DNA of 64,000 bases, taken from the NCBI RefSeq assembly GCF_022201045.2, contig NC_068564.1:29913001-29977000 (forward strand), written 5' to 3'. This document shows positions 35,440 to 49,127 of the stretch, piece after piece. Both the position numbers and the translations under genes were made by a program. Within the stretch, counting starts at the first letter, position 1. Each line of letters begins with the position of its first letter. The notes beneath the pieces are model-generated. The model searched no databases. It was not told where the DNA came from and was given only the letters and a program-made list of their open reading frames with translations. The stretch comes from Citrus sinensis. Taxonomy: Eukaryota > Streptophyta > Magnoliopsida > Sapindales > Rutaceae.

Positions 35440-36893
35440 TGGGAGCAAAAAAAATGCAGCTTCCGAACTAAGATTTGCTAGTGCTTAATTATATCATGTT
35501 CAGGCTAGGCGATTCTTCCATAGTAGTGTTGTGATATCCTCGCGCATATTCTGTGAATCTATCGGTGCTACTTCGTTTATCTCCGCATATAGAGCATTGT
35601 ATTTTTCACCATCCTATTTGTCCTTGTATGACATCGATCTAACTTCTAAGAATTATCTGTTTAATTTAAGATTGTTAAAGCTCATGCAGTCTGTCGACCG
35701 TGTCGTGTTTGTCTTGTATCACTTTCTTATCGTATTAAATTTAGGTAAATCTAAACACAAATTATTTAATAATCGTGTCAAAATATTGAAACCTTAACCA
35801 ATACATAAAATAAATAGGTTACCCAACAACATGCTTAATATGTATATATTTAACAAAATTCACACACACACACAAACATATATAAATGTTCTGATCCGGA
35901 ACTTTGATACGATCATTTAATAGTCATGTCACAATATTGAAAACCTAACCTGACATTGAAAATAAATAAGTTATCTAAGTGCGGAAAATTTTAAAAAAAT
36001 CGTGAAGTTTAAGAGGCTTAAAATTTTTAAAGTGCACATAAACTATGTGCTTTAAAGTCTTGGACCGAATCGGGACATTTCTCAAGTGTGGGCGCTTTCA
36101 TTTTTTTTTAATACAGAGACGCTCTTAAGCCGTGGGATTTAATAAACTTATTTTTTTAATAAACTATGAAGTCGTGTGGTTTAATATCATTAAAAAATAA
36201 CTCTCTTAAACTACATGACTTAAAAACTTGTCCGCATGAAAAAAATAAAATAAAGGCGTCCACACTAGTAAAAAATACACACACACACACACACAACATA
36301 TTTTATTGATATTATAAAACATACATATCTACCAAAATATCATACAATTAAATTATTGAAGTTTTAATTATATATATGCAAATAATATTATATATCGATA
36401 TTATTAAATATTCATGTCTATCGATATTATTTAATATTCACGTCTATCGATATTTTACACATTTACATTATTGAGGTTCTAAATCTATATAAAATTTTAT
36501 AAATGAAGCAATACATGTTAATTCTTCCAAAAAAATAAAAAATAAAAAGAGAAAAGTATAACCTATATTTAAGTTTTTATAATAAAAACCTACAAATTAG
36601 TTGAAAAAAGAAAAATAATGATGTCATTGGTCGGATACATGGATAAAAAACTTTAACCCTAATCCGATATGAAAAAAAAAAATCACATCAACCCCAGCAC
36701 AACTCATTTAATAATTGTGTCAAATTTGATTATCCATATCTATTTTTTCGTATCATACTCGTGTCAGGTAATTGGATCGTGTTAAATTTTGCTAACTATA
36801 GTCCTAGGCAACAAACTAGATAGTTATAGTGCATATATTAAATTCAAACTCATCATGTATGCCTAAAAAAATATATGATATTTTGGCCTTGTT
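35440..36893. other. GDSL promoter side and spacer, no gene seen
   Basis: Probable promoter of the minus-strand GDSL gene, then AT-rich DNA with an (AC)n tract near 36277-36295 and a 26-bp tandem repeat (TATCGATATTATT...) from 36393 to 36454, about 2.4 copies. No coding frame with recognisable content. Confidence 0.55.
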
Positions 36894-37152
36894 TAGTATT
36901 AAGATGTTGTAATTTTTAAGTTATAAATGTTGAAAAAAAATGTAATTGCAAAATAAAAGTTAATAATATGTAGTAAATATAATTTTTAAATAATAATTTT
37001 GACAAAATTAGTAAAAATATAAAAGATTTTTTATCATACAAGTATAAAATCAAATCAACTTATCTTCCAATCTAAAATAAGTAATGTTTAGTAAATATTT
37101 TAGTATTGTAATTTTTAAATTACAATTGTCCAATCTCAATCTCAAATGTGAC
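36894..37152. mobile_element. AT-rich MITE, copy A of a 260-bp family
   Basis: Starts GGCCTTGTTTAGTATT and shares its whole length and order of segments (ATAAAAGTTAAT, CAAATCAA, TTTAAATTA) with the element at 59555-59812. The ends are degenerate and no target duplication was confirmed. The GGCC...TTGGTATT tip is common in hAT-like MITEs. Boundaries are approximate. Confidence 0.5.
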
Positions 37153-37522
37153 CTTATGCTCACAATTCATAAATAACCATTATAAGTCATAAAAAGAAAA
37201 AAAATTGTAATAAATTTTAAAAATTTATAATCAATAGCATTTGAGTTTCTTGAATTTAAAGTAGGGGTAACAATTACTCTTACCAGAAAAATAGCTGGTA
37301 ATAAACATTAAACTATTATTCCATCAATGCATTTTTAGTGACTGAGTTTATTTTGAGTTATTCATAGGAATAAGACTTTCTATGAAATTTATTCGACTCT
37401 AATTGTACAGATGTAATAGTCAATGCATATGTATTATTATTTTTTAAAAAATCGATAATTAACGATTACTAATTAAGCTATCCATTTATTTTTGCGATTT
37501 GGAAAAAAATATGAATAACTAA

Positions 37523-39662
37523 GGGCCCGTTTGGTATTGTTTTTGAATTTGTATTTTTTGAAAATAAAAATGAGAATGAAAATGATGTTTTGCAGTGCTG
37601 TATTTTAAATTTAAATATGCGTCTGGTATCATTTTCTGTATCCTGTATTTTAAAACTGAAAACAGTAATATGCGTTTGGTAGACACATTTAAGAGGATAA
37701 AAACAGTGAATATGTGTTTGGTAATATCATTTTCAAAAACAGTTTTTATTAAATATTTAAGTGATATTTATGAATAAAAAGTAATTGTTTAACTAATACA
37801 TACACAACCATTCCACAAATAGTTTAAACAAAATAATTATAAAAAATTACACGATAATAAAATTTGAGTATAAGAATTAATTAAAAAATGTCTATATTGT
37901 CATTATTTTTACACTAATTAAGATATTATAACACATGATTTAAACATAATAATTATAAAAAATTACATGATGGACATCATGCATTACATGTATACTCATG
38001 CTATATTGCAATTCTATTTCCTATACCATTCATCTCTGCAATTCAGATTTCATATCAAATCATTCATTGAAAAGAATTAAAATACAACAATATGTAATTT
38101 ACAATATTCACATTTAATCAATGGCGAATACAACAACAAGTTATTTACAAATCCAGAGCTTGGGACCATGCCCTTAGTATTGCTTGCTGCGATGGAAGGC
38201 CCTGCCTCAGTCTCACTTGCCATTGTGACTTCGTTTGGGTTTCAGGTGCTTTGTCGAATGCAATAACTACCTATGAAGTGAGGGTGGTTGGTAGACATTA
38301 GCCATCAAGTAAAAAGTGCTTGTTTAGCAAAGAAGATGCAAAAGCACAACAGTTCCAAACATAACATAAAGCCAACACAAAACCAAATTGTCCAAAACAC
38401 AGAGCTGAAAATAATATATGGTATATGTATACATAGGTGCCCAGTGTATTTCATATCCAATCACAACCATTTTGCAGTAATTTCAACTAAGTATCTGCCA
38501 TTTGAATTAATCAAGCCTATTTGACAGAAGTCATTCTTTCTATCCCCAGACAACTCTATTTCAACCTTCAACTATTAATTGCTTCTTAGTATGGTATAAT
38601 AAAACAAACGAATCATATGAGCTAGCAAACAAATACCAGTTTATTTGAGGATGGCTTCACTAATATTGCAGGCAAAACATTTCCAGCTATTCCAATTGTA
38701 AGACACAAACAGGAAAGCAAAAACCAAATCCCATAACTAGAAGTATAAAAAATCTTGCCAAAATATTTACTAAACCCACGACTGTAACTTGCTTTCTCAT
38801 AACTCAGCAACAAAGATACCACCACCAAATCCCACATCCATTATAAGAGACAGAACCAAAGCAAAAATGAAACATTTCTTCTTCATGGACGACATTGCCA
38901 TTTCCACTCTCATTATTTCTCTTAAACTACTTTTCTTTTCTTGTTCCTTAAAAGCAGAGACAAGTAAAGCTTGGAAATATAAGAATAATGAAATCACATG
39001 CACAAAATAAATAATAATTACTCAAAATTTACCCAAATAGAAGAATAATACCAGTGAGCCAATGTCGATTCTCAACATATATGCTCCGATCTCTTTATAG
39101 GAGCAACTTGAGAGAGAGAGAGAGCAGCAGTGGCACCAGCACCAGTCGACGAGACAGAGCAGAGATGCAGCAGCACCACCACCACCATCCGAGACGGAGC
39201 ATAGACGCATCAGTAGCAGCATCACCAGCTATTCGTCAAGAGAGACACAACAGCAGCAGCAGCACCAGTCGATCCTTAAAAGAGAAGCCGTAGCAGCAGC
39301 ACCACCACCAATCGAGAGAAGCTGGGACACGACAGCAGTCGATTCTGGTTGAAGAACCGTGATGGAGAGGGAGACAGCTGTGACGAATCGTGGTTGAAGA
39401 ACTCTGACAGAGAGAGAGATGTGAATTTCTATCGGGATAAGGAGATTAGACTTGGGTTTTGTTTTGCAATTTCTTTTGTGATATAATTTGTGATTCAACT
39501 GAGAACGTGTTAAACACGTTCTCAGTTTTATAACAATAAAAAAGAATATGAATTATTTGTTTTATAATTCATTTTTGGATCCAGCCCACCAAACAAGAAT
39601 TACATCTGTATCCTCAAAACGAAAATGAAAACAGGACCCTGAAAATGATACCAAACGGGCCC
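37523..39662. mobile_element. PIF/Harbinger-like element, non-autonomous
   Basis: 2140 bp. The first 15 bases GGGCCCGTTTGGTAT are the exact complement of the last 15, and a TAA triplet flanks both ends (37520-37522, 39663-39665). A 3-bp TAA/TTA duplication and GGG-type tips fit PIF/Harbinger. No transposase is visible. A short minus-strand frame starting at 38223 (MASETEAGPS...) could be a remnant N-terminus but is unproven. The part at 39110-39320 is rich in CAG/CAC triplets. A perfect 15-bp-arm hairpin is at 39497-39527. The element ends 289 bp before the SMU2 start codon. Confidence 0.82.
39497..39527. repeat. perfect inverted repeat, 15-bp arms, 1-nt centre
   Basis: AACTGAGAACGTGTT, A, then AACACGTTCTCAGTT, inside the Harbinger-like element near its right end. 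It could be a subterminal transposase-binding or hairpin structure. Confidence 0.9.
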
Positions 39663-39905
39663 TAAAAAAACCCGAAAACAAAACGGTATCCTTCAATGGC
39701 AGAGAAGAGACAGGAAACTGATGTCATCCCTTATTCTCTCATGTAACCACACGTGGAGGTGGGGCAATTGCTTGGATTACCTCATAAGCATAAGCATAAC
39801 CATGTCACAGAAATTAACCGTAAAAGGCCAGGGGCATTTATGTAATTCGATATTCGCTCCAAAATCCTCTCTGCTCAAACTGTAACTACCCTTTTCCAAT
39901 ACTCT

Positions 39906-39914
39906 AAACCCTAA
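39906..39914 (+). promoter_or_regulatory. telo box AAACCCTAA before the SMU2 start
   Basis: An exact telo-box motif 38 bp before the ATG, followed by another CTAACCTAA. This motif is frequent near transcription starts of plant housekeeping and ribosomal genes. Confidence 0.45.
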
Positions 39915-39951
39915 CCTAAATATCGTTAACAAAATTGAATAATTTTCTCCA

Positions 39952-42900
39952 ATGACTTCTGGAAAGAAATACTACAAGGAAAAAATCGCTCGACGAAAGT
40001 AATAATTTCCGAAATTTTCAATTTTTTTAAACTGATGCAACAATTTTATTTTTTATTTTTGTTTTTTTAATGGAAGCTGCAAAATTTGTACAGAGATGAG
40101 AAACCCGAGGAACCGGAGCAGCCGAAATATCGGGACCGAGCTAAGGAGCGAAGAGAGGATCAGAACCCAGATTATGAACCTACAGAATTGGGCTCATTTC
40201 ACGCCGTCGCTCCTCCTGGCAACGTTGATCTCCGGTACCTCAAATTATTGTCCTTTTTATGTAGTGAATTTAACGGTGGATTTGTATTTTTTTTTTTAAT
40301 GCTCTTATGATTGTTGGATTAATCTTTGCAGGTTGGCTGATGCACAAAAGCTTTCCATCGAGAAGAGCAAGTACCTTGGAGGTTTGTGTTTCAATAATTG
40401 TTATCTTTAGATATCAGATTTGTGTATGTACGATACGATATAGCATATGTACATCGGTTTTCATCTTTAGGTTCCATTAGAAACCCAGTTATGTGATTCT
40501 GTGGATGGAAAAGCTTATCTTTTGCTGTACCCTCAATTGAATATGCTGTAAGCTCCATCACAATACCATGTCTTGTTATGATGTATAAGAGCTCTGCTAA
40601 GATGTTGAGTGATAATTTGTTGATTAATTTTTGGTGAGTGTTAGGGAATGGAGCTGTGTTGGAGCCTCATACACTATTTGTTAAACCATTTATTTATTTA
40701 TCTATTTTCCTGAAGAAAATTGATGTATGTTGTCCAGGCGACGTGGAGCACACTCATTTGGTCAAGGGGTTGGATTATGCGCTGCTTAACAAAGTGAGAA
40801 GTGAGATTGACAAGAAACCTGATGCTGGGGATGATACTGATGGAAAGTCTAGGTAACTGAATTTGATCAACTATCTTTCAATCATATATTTGAGTTTTTG
40901 TTTTAATTCACTATCTAATAAGTCTTATATTATGTGCTTCAACTTTGGCATCTGTTGCACAATGGTTGAAGTTCCACCTTTTGGAATCTGGAACTCATTG
41001 GTAGGATTAATTTTCATTTTTTGTAGTTACATAGATTAATAATTATTTTGGTATGTTTTATACAATGGAAGCTAATACTTCTGTTGATTTATTGAATCTT
41101 TCCCGTCCCCATATGTTAGGTTATAAAGTTGATGTTCATTGTCTTGCACAATCTTCTACTTTATAGCCCCTATTGTGTAATATGTAGCTGCAGAAAAAGC
41201 GTATCAAGCATTATACTGATATACAGTATTTTAACAATGGCTGCTTTGAGTTATGAGATTTAGGCTCCAGCTGGGACTGCTGCGCAGAGGCAGCACGCAT
41301 CAGTACCAAACAAGGCCTTAGTTTATGATAGATTATAGCACCGTTTTTATGTCTGAGATCCAGGGGCACAAAATTTTCTCAAACATAATCATGCTTTTAA
41401 TTGTGTATTTTCCTCTTTATGATGTGGCTTATTGATATATGATTGTCATTTTTTGACAGAACTTCGAAGGAAGATCAACAATTGTCATTTCGCACTGCAA
41501 TGGCTAAGGTGCATTATCAGGGATATTATAGCTATGGAAATGTTTTGCTTATCTAGCAAAAGAGTTTTAGTATTTGAGTAGCATATATTTATTTTTTATT
41601 TATCTCTTGTTCCCTTTTTTCAGTCGGTGTATCAATGGATAGTCAAGCCTCAAACTGTTATGAAGACAAATGAGATGTTCCTCCCAGGTCGAATGTCATT
41701 TATTTTTAACACGGTATGCCTCTTTCTATCTCTTTTATGGTTACTGTGCTTAGGGTAGACCATTAGTTGGGTCCCAATTGACATTGTGGTCTGTTATGGA
41801 AGCCCCAAGAGATTGGTTATTAGAGTTGTGAGTTTGATCATTTTGAGCTGAAAAGAATCGGTATAGGCGCTTCCTTGGACGTTGCCCCATTTTCCTATTT
41901 TTGAACATCCTTAAGTGTATAATGTTTATAAGAAGTACAAGAAACTTGTATGGATGTTTTGAGCTTCTAGATCGAGTTATTCCTGGTTGAACTGCATTTA
42001 TCTTGCTTATGAGGCTATTAGCTCTTTGTATTCGTCTAGGTGTGGAGGCATCACTGTTGTAGGATATGTAATGGTGCTATAATTGTTTGGCTTTTATATT
42101 TTTGTGTACTATGGAGTCTTCTTGGACCACATGGTGCATGATACAGTCAAACATATATTTGCATGGTTTATCCCGTGGATTTGAGATATTCTTGATTTGT
42201 GAAGCTCTGGCTTATTTCAATTGTACCCTTACTGTCCCTTGTATGTATTAATGGGGGAATAGAAAAGGTCATCTAAATTTTCTGATTGTAGTCTCCAGAG
42301 AATCCTAATTTACTTTTTAAAAAAAAAATAAATTTAAGCTACAAAAATGCAAGAACTGTAAGGTGACGTAGCAAGGGTGTGCTCATTTTCTTCTGACCGA
42401 TTGTTGAAGTGTCATGCTAATTTTCTGACTGAACTCTTTTTCTCTTTGCCTTTGTAGGAGGGTGGATACTCTAATGACATACCAACCACCTTGCATAGAA
42501 GTAAAGCTGATTGTCCTGTTCCAGATGTATGTTGACCTTTTCTCTGATTCTTTTGGTATCCCTTTAATCTGTCATATTTATACTGCCAAATAGTTTTGCT
42601 GATTTTGATTTCTGTTTACTGTACAGGAAATGGTTACTGTCAGCGTTGATGGTTCTGTGCTAGACCGAATTGCAAAAATTATGACATATCTACGCCTTGG
42701 ATCATCTGGGAAGGTTCTCAAGAAGAAAAAGAAGGAAAGAGACGTGAAAGGTGTGATTCTCTTTGAACTCTCAGTCATAAAGTAGGCAGATAATTTTTCT
42801 TTTAAAATGTCCGATTATTATTATCCTTTGAGCGATTTAAGTCCACAATAGAATAGGGTTTATTCTTTTTGACTAAGCTCAAAGACGTCATGTTATAGTC

Positions 42901-44829
42901 CTCTGCACTCTGTTTCAAATCCTTGTTGAGGAAGAAAACATTTTTTTGCTGCTGTTTTATCAGATTATTCTGTACCTTCTCGCATGGGCACTCTGAGTTG
43001 ATTTGAATTTTGAATATTTACATCAGCAGCGCATTCTTCATTGCACTTCTGGTGTTGTTTACTTGATGTGATTCTGGCTGCTAGAATTCCTTATTTGGTT
43101 ATGATGGAGAAAGAAACCAGTCTATATTGGAAGTTTGGGCATGCTATTTTCTGTTCTTTATGATATTGTGCAAACTATCATCTCCAATCTATTTATTTGT
43201 GCAATAAATTTATTTGTGTCACTGTTGCCTAATTTTCAGTTACAGGAAAGACTTCAACTGTAGTTAACGAATATGATGAAGAGGATAAGCCATCGAAAGC
43301 TAATAGTGGAATACCTAATGGTAAAACTGAAAAAGAGATCCTGCCACCACCTCCGCCACCTCCCAAGAAAAATCATGTTGATTCGAGAGAGAAACAAGGC
43401 CCAATTGTTGCTAGATCAGAAGAAGATGATATATTTGTTGGGGCAGGCACTGACTATACAGTTCCTGGTAAAGACATGAACCAAAGCCCTGTTTCTGAGG
43501 ATATGGAGGAGTCTCCTCGAAATAAGGAAAAGGTTTCCTACTTCTCTGAATCTGTGTATGGTCCAGTCCCTCCTGCCGAGCCTCCTCTGGCCTGGCAAGA
43601 TACGGTAGGTTGATCCTCATAATCTTTCATCTTTCAAGTTTGCAAGCAAATGAGGCAGAAATTGGGACCTATGTCCTAAGGCCCAAGTGTTTGAAAGTAA
43701 ATGGAAAAATAAACTTCGGATGATACAATTACACTCTTCAATTTTTGTCTTGTTGTTACTATTTCTGCCTTTGTTGCACTGATGTATTTTTTCTTGTCTT
43801 CGTCTATCTGGACTCCGAATCAGAATGGATATGATGCCATGCAAGCACAAGCTTTGGCTGGTGGCTACCAGGGAGAGTGGCAGGACTATCAATATGCTGA
43901 GCAATTGGCTTATCCCGAACAATACCTCCAGCCGGATATGCAGACTTATGAGATGCAAGCAGGTTTAAATATGCCACAAGATCCACGCTTCATGACTCAA
44001 GAAGAGAAGGACCGGGGCCTGGGATCTGTCTTCAAGCGGGATGATCAGAGGCTTCAACAATTGAGAGAGAAAGATGCCCGAGAAAAGGATCCTAACTTCA
44101 TCTCTGAGAGTTATTCTGAATGTTACCCGGGTTATCAAGAGTATAACCGTGAAATTGTGGACAGTGATGATGAAGATGACTTGTCTAAAATGGATATGGG
44201 TGGAAGGGTAAGTATTCCTTTCTGAAGTAACACAAAGTTTGATTCTCTTCTCATGCACATGCATAAGCAGCATCTGTTTTTCTCTCTCTTTTATTTGAAT
44301 TAACATGGGAAGTATTCTTAAGCATTAAAGAAGATGCGCAATATGGCCTTCAACCCATAGTAATAAGTAAAGCATAAAGGAGTTAATAAGGCTTGTGTGG
44401 AGCTATGCTTTGGTGTGACTAAACAACATTGTTCTTGATCATCTCTTTATAGAATGATTACTAATTTTTTTTTCTTTTTTCGGGTAAAAGAAGTAATCTC
44501 TGAGAATAACAGTTGTTCTGTTTCTAATACATTGTCTGAATACTTCTTAACAGGCAAAGGGTCGTCTTCATCGGTGGGACTTTGAAACAGAAGAGGAATG
44601 GGCAACATACAATGAGCAGAAGGAAGCTATGCCGAAAGCTGCCTTTCAATTTGGTGTGAAGATGCAAGATGGTCGGAAGACACGGAAACAGAACAAAGAT
44701 CAGAAGCTAACCAATGAGCTTCACAAGATTAATAAAATTCTAGCAAGAAAGAAAATGGAGAAGGATACTAACGGTGAAGGTGGCCATTATGATGATGATG
44801 TACAACCTGGGAAGAAGCCTCGAGTATGA
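39952..44829 (+). CDS. SMU2: RED-family splicing factor (SMU2/IK homologue)
   Basis: Nuclear spliceosome-associated protein that partners with SMU1 and is needed for activation and splice-site choice. Exons: 39952-39998, 40094-40234, 40332-40381, 40738-40852, 41460-41508, 41624-41713, 42458-42526, 42627-42750, 43240-43604, 43824-44207, 44554-44829, giving 1710 nt and 569 aa, close to plant SMU2. The acceptor at 40093 joins phase-correctly into KDEKPEEPEQPKYRDRAKER. The RED N-terminal domain covers about residues 15-235 (HTHLVKGLDYALLNKVR, NEMFLPGRMSFIFNT, a basic KKKKKER patch). The middle is acidic and proline-rich with a run of seven prolines. The RED C-terminal region ends in a lysine-rich tail (HKINKILARKKMEKD...KKPRV). 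Confidence 0.95.
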
Positions 44830-45900
44830 AGATTGGCAGTTTAATTGACACTAATATGTAATTGGGAAAGTATTCTCTGTAAGTTACAAGTTTGCAATGT
44901 TTCTTAGTTACAGTGCTGTATGAAAATAATTATTTTTATTCAATTTCCTTTTTAACTGGGCTGTAAAATAGATACTGTGTTATATGGTTATTAGTTTTAT
45001 TGTTTGGGGTACCCATAAACTAAAAGAATTAAAATGAGAAAGGGAACAACAAAATGCGTAAATTTTAAATAGCATTAGAAAATTTATAGAATTAATCTCC
45101 CCACCCCCCCCCTCACAATCTAAAGCACTTTGAAATGTTTTGAAAAATCAATTGGCGGTTTCTTTATTAGCTTTTAAAGATGAAGCTAGGAATAGGAGCC
45201 TAGGTTGCTCGTCCCAGAGCATTTTATTTCATAGAACTGTCATTTTTCACCTAAATATGACAAATCTCAAAAGAACTTTCTTGCTTGTTTACTTATAGAG
45301 GGGAGCACTTAACACCCTTTTAATTCTTAAAATATCCTCAATTTAATTCATAAAATACAAATTCATATATGAAAATTAATCAGTTTCTTGTAAAATTTTA
45401 CTTGAAAAAGTATTTTCTTTAAACTTTTTATTAATAAAATAAGTAAAATGTTAAATTATTTTCCTTTTATTATATCGTTTTTATCTCTACAATTCTAAAC
45501 TCCTATAATTTAAAAAAATCCTAAAATCTTAAATTATTTTCTTTTTATTATATGTTTCTATATTCATAATTATGAAATCTTAAATTTTTTTCAATAAATT
45601 TTTTAATTAAAATATAAAATATAAAAATAAATTATAAAAATTTGCTAAAAAACTTATTTAAGTGTTTAATTGAATTCCTATTCAAAATTTAAAAAAAAAA
45701 ATTCAATTAATGCCTTTGGTCATTCAAATAATTTCAATTGAAAAGGAGTTTTACAAAGACACACTCGTAGTCTCTTACTTTTATTCCAGGCCCAGAGCTT
45801 TTCTGGGGTTTATTAAGTCAAACGGCGATAGGAGGACCAAGCCCATGTGGCTATCCACCTAATATTGTGCAATCAAACGGTGAGCCTTTTTAATCACGTC
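44830..45900. other. SMU2 3' flank and spacer, no gene seen
   Basis: Presumed 3' UTR followed by very AT-rich DNA with a short C run near 45102-45112. No gene or bounded repeat. Confidence 0.55.
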
Positions 45901-45907
45901 CGAAGGG

Positions 45908-46628
45908 GTGAAAACAGAATTCATTGGGGTGTTTATAGAAAAACCGAGTAATCATTATCTTAAATTAAATGACTTACGTGCGCCAGAATTGATTCAACAA
46001 CTATTTTCCCAAGGACTCTTCGTGTTTTTGGCTTCTTCATATCATCATCTTCTTTGTTTTATTCTAGGTGTCATTGAAGTCGCAGATTATTGAAATCAAG
46101 AACTCGTATTAGAATCCATAATATACACAGACGAAGGTATGACTTATGAGAATTAATCACTCTCAGATGGCTATTTCTTCTTCTTCCCTTTTTTTCTTTC
46201 CCTCTTGTGCGATGCAGTTGTTATCGATAACCCTAGAAGAGAGTAACATTCAGAAACACTAATTAATTAGTTTTTTTTTTTTTTTGGGGGGGGGGGGGGG
46301 TGTAATTTTCTGCTTTATCTCCTTATATAATTCGTTTTTTAGCATCTATGGTAATTGCATGATTGGCAGGATACGGATCGCAAAAATTATACCCATTTTC
46401 GATTAATTTAATTGGCCCTACTAGTTGCTTGGCCAATTTATTTATTCATTTATTTTCTGCACAGTTGATATTGTTAAAGTTTGTGAACAAACAAGCAAAA
46501 TTGACATTCTTATCGAAGCGTTATTTTGCTGGCATCATTGAATTAATAAGTTTTTCTCTTTTTTGCTGCTGAGTAGGATACTTATTTGTATTCGCAGTAA
46601 TCTTGTGTGGCTGGTGATCATTGATTGC
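45908..46628 (+). other. probable 5' leader with intron of the FYVE-SYLF gene
   Basis: A candidate non-coding exon ends at 46136 (GACGAAG|GTATGA), and an acceptor TTCGCAG at 46590-46596 lies 32 nt before the first ATG. The intron contains a T run and then a G run near 46271-46301. Inferred from splice signals only. Confidence 0.45.
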
Positions 46629-49127
46629 ATGTCGTGGGCATGTATGGCGACAAATAATGGAAGAGTTTTGTATTCTTCTCTTTCTAAGCTCGAGAAAAAG
46701 GAGAATGTTAAAGTGAGTTACGATGATGATTATGGTGATTCTGTTTGGGGGGTGCCAGAAGGCAAAAAACCTTACCCAACAGTCTCAAATTCCACGAAAG
46801 AAGATTATATGTATCAGTTTCCACTTGAATCTGATGACGTTATTGATGGCGGATATGATTCAAGTGATGATCAATGTACTGATATTCTAAGAAATAATAT
46901 GCCTCCAGAGGTAAATCTGAAAAATGTGCTGAGTGGAATATTTGCAATCATAACCGGGCAAAACAAAACTCCAAGCGATTGCATGAATCAGCAAGAGAGC
47001 AGTTCCAATGTTTCGTTTTTTGGATCTGGGAAGAATGGCGATACATATTTGCACTCATCGGTTTACATTCCAAGTGCTCCACCACTTCTTGAGCCAGATG
47101 GGGTTAGATATATTGCTTACAAAGAGGTGCTCGAAGCTGAACCCCCCGAGTGGCTTCCTGATAGTTCCACTACAGTTTGCATGCAGTGCACTGCTCCTTT
47201 TACTGCGCTTACTCGTGGTAGACATCACTGTCGGTTTTGTGGAGGGGTTTTCTGTAGAATTTGTACTAAGGGAAGGTGTCTGTTGCCTGTGAGGTTTAGA
47301 GAGCGGAATCCACAAAGGGTGTGTGATGCTTGTTATGATAGACTTGATCCTTTACAAGGTGTTCTTATTAATACAATTAGCAATGCTGTGCAAGCGGCAA
47401 AACATGATGTGGTGGATTGGACATGTACAAGGGGATGGCTGAACCTTCCAGTTGGTTTGTCAATGGAATATGAGATATATAAGGCCTCTAATACATTGAG
47501 AAGCTACTGCCAGGTGAATTTTGATTTCATCAAAGTTTAATTACTATGAATGTCTTGTTTAGTGCAAAGTTGTTTGAACTTACGATGAGTTTCCCGCTTG
47601 GGAGTTTGGTTTTTGCGTTGGAAGTTTCTTTCTTGTTAAAATCTTTGGTGCTTCAGCATACAAAGATAACTACACTTCTCTCAGTATATTATGAGAGCCA
47701 TGTTTCTGTTTGATGTTGTTATGAAGCATTCTGATAGTATTTGTTGGTATGAACAGGTTGCGGAGTCAAATCCTGAGAGATCAATACCCTTAGCGGTTCT
47801 GAACGGGGCCAAGGGTCTGGCAATTCTAACAGTTGCTAAAGCTGGTGTACTAGTTTCTTACAAACTTGGCACTGGTTTGGTTGTTGCTAGAAGGTCAGAT
47901 GGTTCCTGGTCTGCTCCATCAGCTATATTATCAGTTGGTTTAGGATGGGGCGCTCAGGTAAATTCACATGTGTTTTACTAACTGAAAGAGGTTCCACTAT
48001 GAGTTATTTATATCAATTTATTTTGTATATTCCTTTGAATATTTTGTTCTGGTAATAAATTTTGTTTCTTGTCTTTTGGTTCTCTAGATTGGGGGGGAGC
48101 TCATGGACTTCATAGTTGTGCTCCATGATTCAAAAGCTGTAAAAACGTTTTGCAGTCGATTGCATTTTTCTCTTGGTGCTGGTTGCAGTGCTGCAGCAGG
48201 GCCTATTGGGAGAGTGCTGGAAGCAGATCTTCGTGCTGGAGAGAGAGGTTCTGGCATGTGCTATACTTACAGTTGTAGCAAAGGTATTGTTTCCTGAATG
48301 GCTTTGGCTACATCTCTTAGGATTCTGCTTTATGAATTACCATAGCCAGTTGCCTTCTCTTTGTGATTGTCTGACATAGTTAAAAATTTCCTCATAAAAA
48401 TTTGAGATTTCGGGACAGTTCAAATTCATCACTGGAAGAGCAGTCCTTGGGGTATTCTTGAATTTGAGAACAGACCGAGCACTCTGTTCTACATAAAATT
48501 TGAAATTTATCTTAAAACCTGCTAGATATTTCTGTATAGTGCTGAAATATGCTTATTTTGGATTACCACTACATGCCTTCATGGTCAATATGTGAACCGC
48601 CATTGTGTAAGAACAGCAAGTTATGAAAATTGGATTTGCTTGGCTAGATGCTGGCTTTTAGAATATTACATTTTATGTGAAATACTTGATGTATGACCCA
48701 TTCTGCTGGGTACTTGTTAGGAATAAAAGAGAGGTAAAATAAGATAGTCTTGTTTTAATCCAAATTATATCTCCTTATCAAAAAAGGTCCAAGTTATATC
48801 TCAATGTGTCATGTAAAGTTTAAACAAGGCATGTGGTTGAGATTTCAAATTACTGTAGGTAAGGAGGTAGCTTTCATCTTTATTCCCAGAAGTTAAGTTT
48901 TGGGAGATTTAGTAACACCATATATTGCTGCAAAATTATCAGGGGCTTTCGTTGGAGTGTCGCTGGAAGGGAACATTGTTGCGACAAGGATGGATACCAA
49001 TCTACGGTTTTATGGGGATCCTTATTTGACTACGGCAGACATTCTTCTTGGGACAGTGGACCGGCCAAAGGCGGCTGAACCACTGTATGCTGCGCTTGAA
49101 GGACTTTATTCCAGTCTAAGCCACTAG
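46629..49127 (+). CDS. FYVE zinc finger plus SYLF (Ysc84-like) domain protein
   Basis: Predicted endosomal lipid-binding protein. Exons: 46629-47513, 47757-47957, 48088-48283, 48943-49127, giving 1467 nt and 488 aa. The N-terminal part is acidic and probably unstructured. The FYVE domain at about residues 175-245 shows WLPD, RGRHHCRFCGGVFC and a final RVCDACYDRL, which predict PtdIns(3)P binding and four CXXC-type zinc pairs. The C-terminal SYLF domain, about residues 300-488 (PLAVLNGAKGLAILTVAKAG, GLGWGAQIGGELMDFIVVL, GAFVGVSLEGNIVATR), binds membranes and phosphoinositides in yeast Ysc84 and animal SH3YL1. There is no SH3 domain, as in the plant group. A second ATG at 46644 is an alternative start. 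Confidence 0.93.

Noticed and set aside
39054-39293. Frame with Ser/Arg and His-rich repeats
   Set aside because: It is low-complexity CAG/CAC sequence inside the Harbinger-like element, with no conserved domain or splice continuation.
40077-40093. Earlier acceptor for SMU2 exon 2 at 40076-40077
   Set aside because: It breaks the phase left by exon 1. The AG at 40092-40093 joins in frame to the conserved DEKPEEPEQPKY segment.
48900-49127. Apparent separate start of the SYLF C-terminal part
   Set aside because: It begins inside the intron. The acceptor at 48941-48942 joins in phase to the exon ending at 48283 and reconstitutes the SYLF domain.
18774-49127. Functional cluster of phosphoinositide genes (SAC phosphatase and FYVE-SYLF protein)
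   Set aside because: Both act on endosomal phosphoinositides, but they are about 19 kb apart, on opposite strands, with unrelated genes between. Chance neighbours is the simpler reading.
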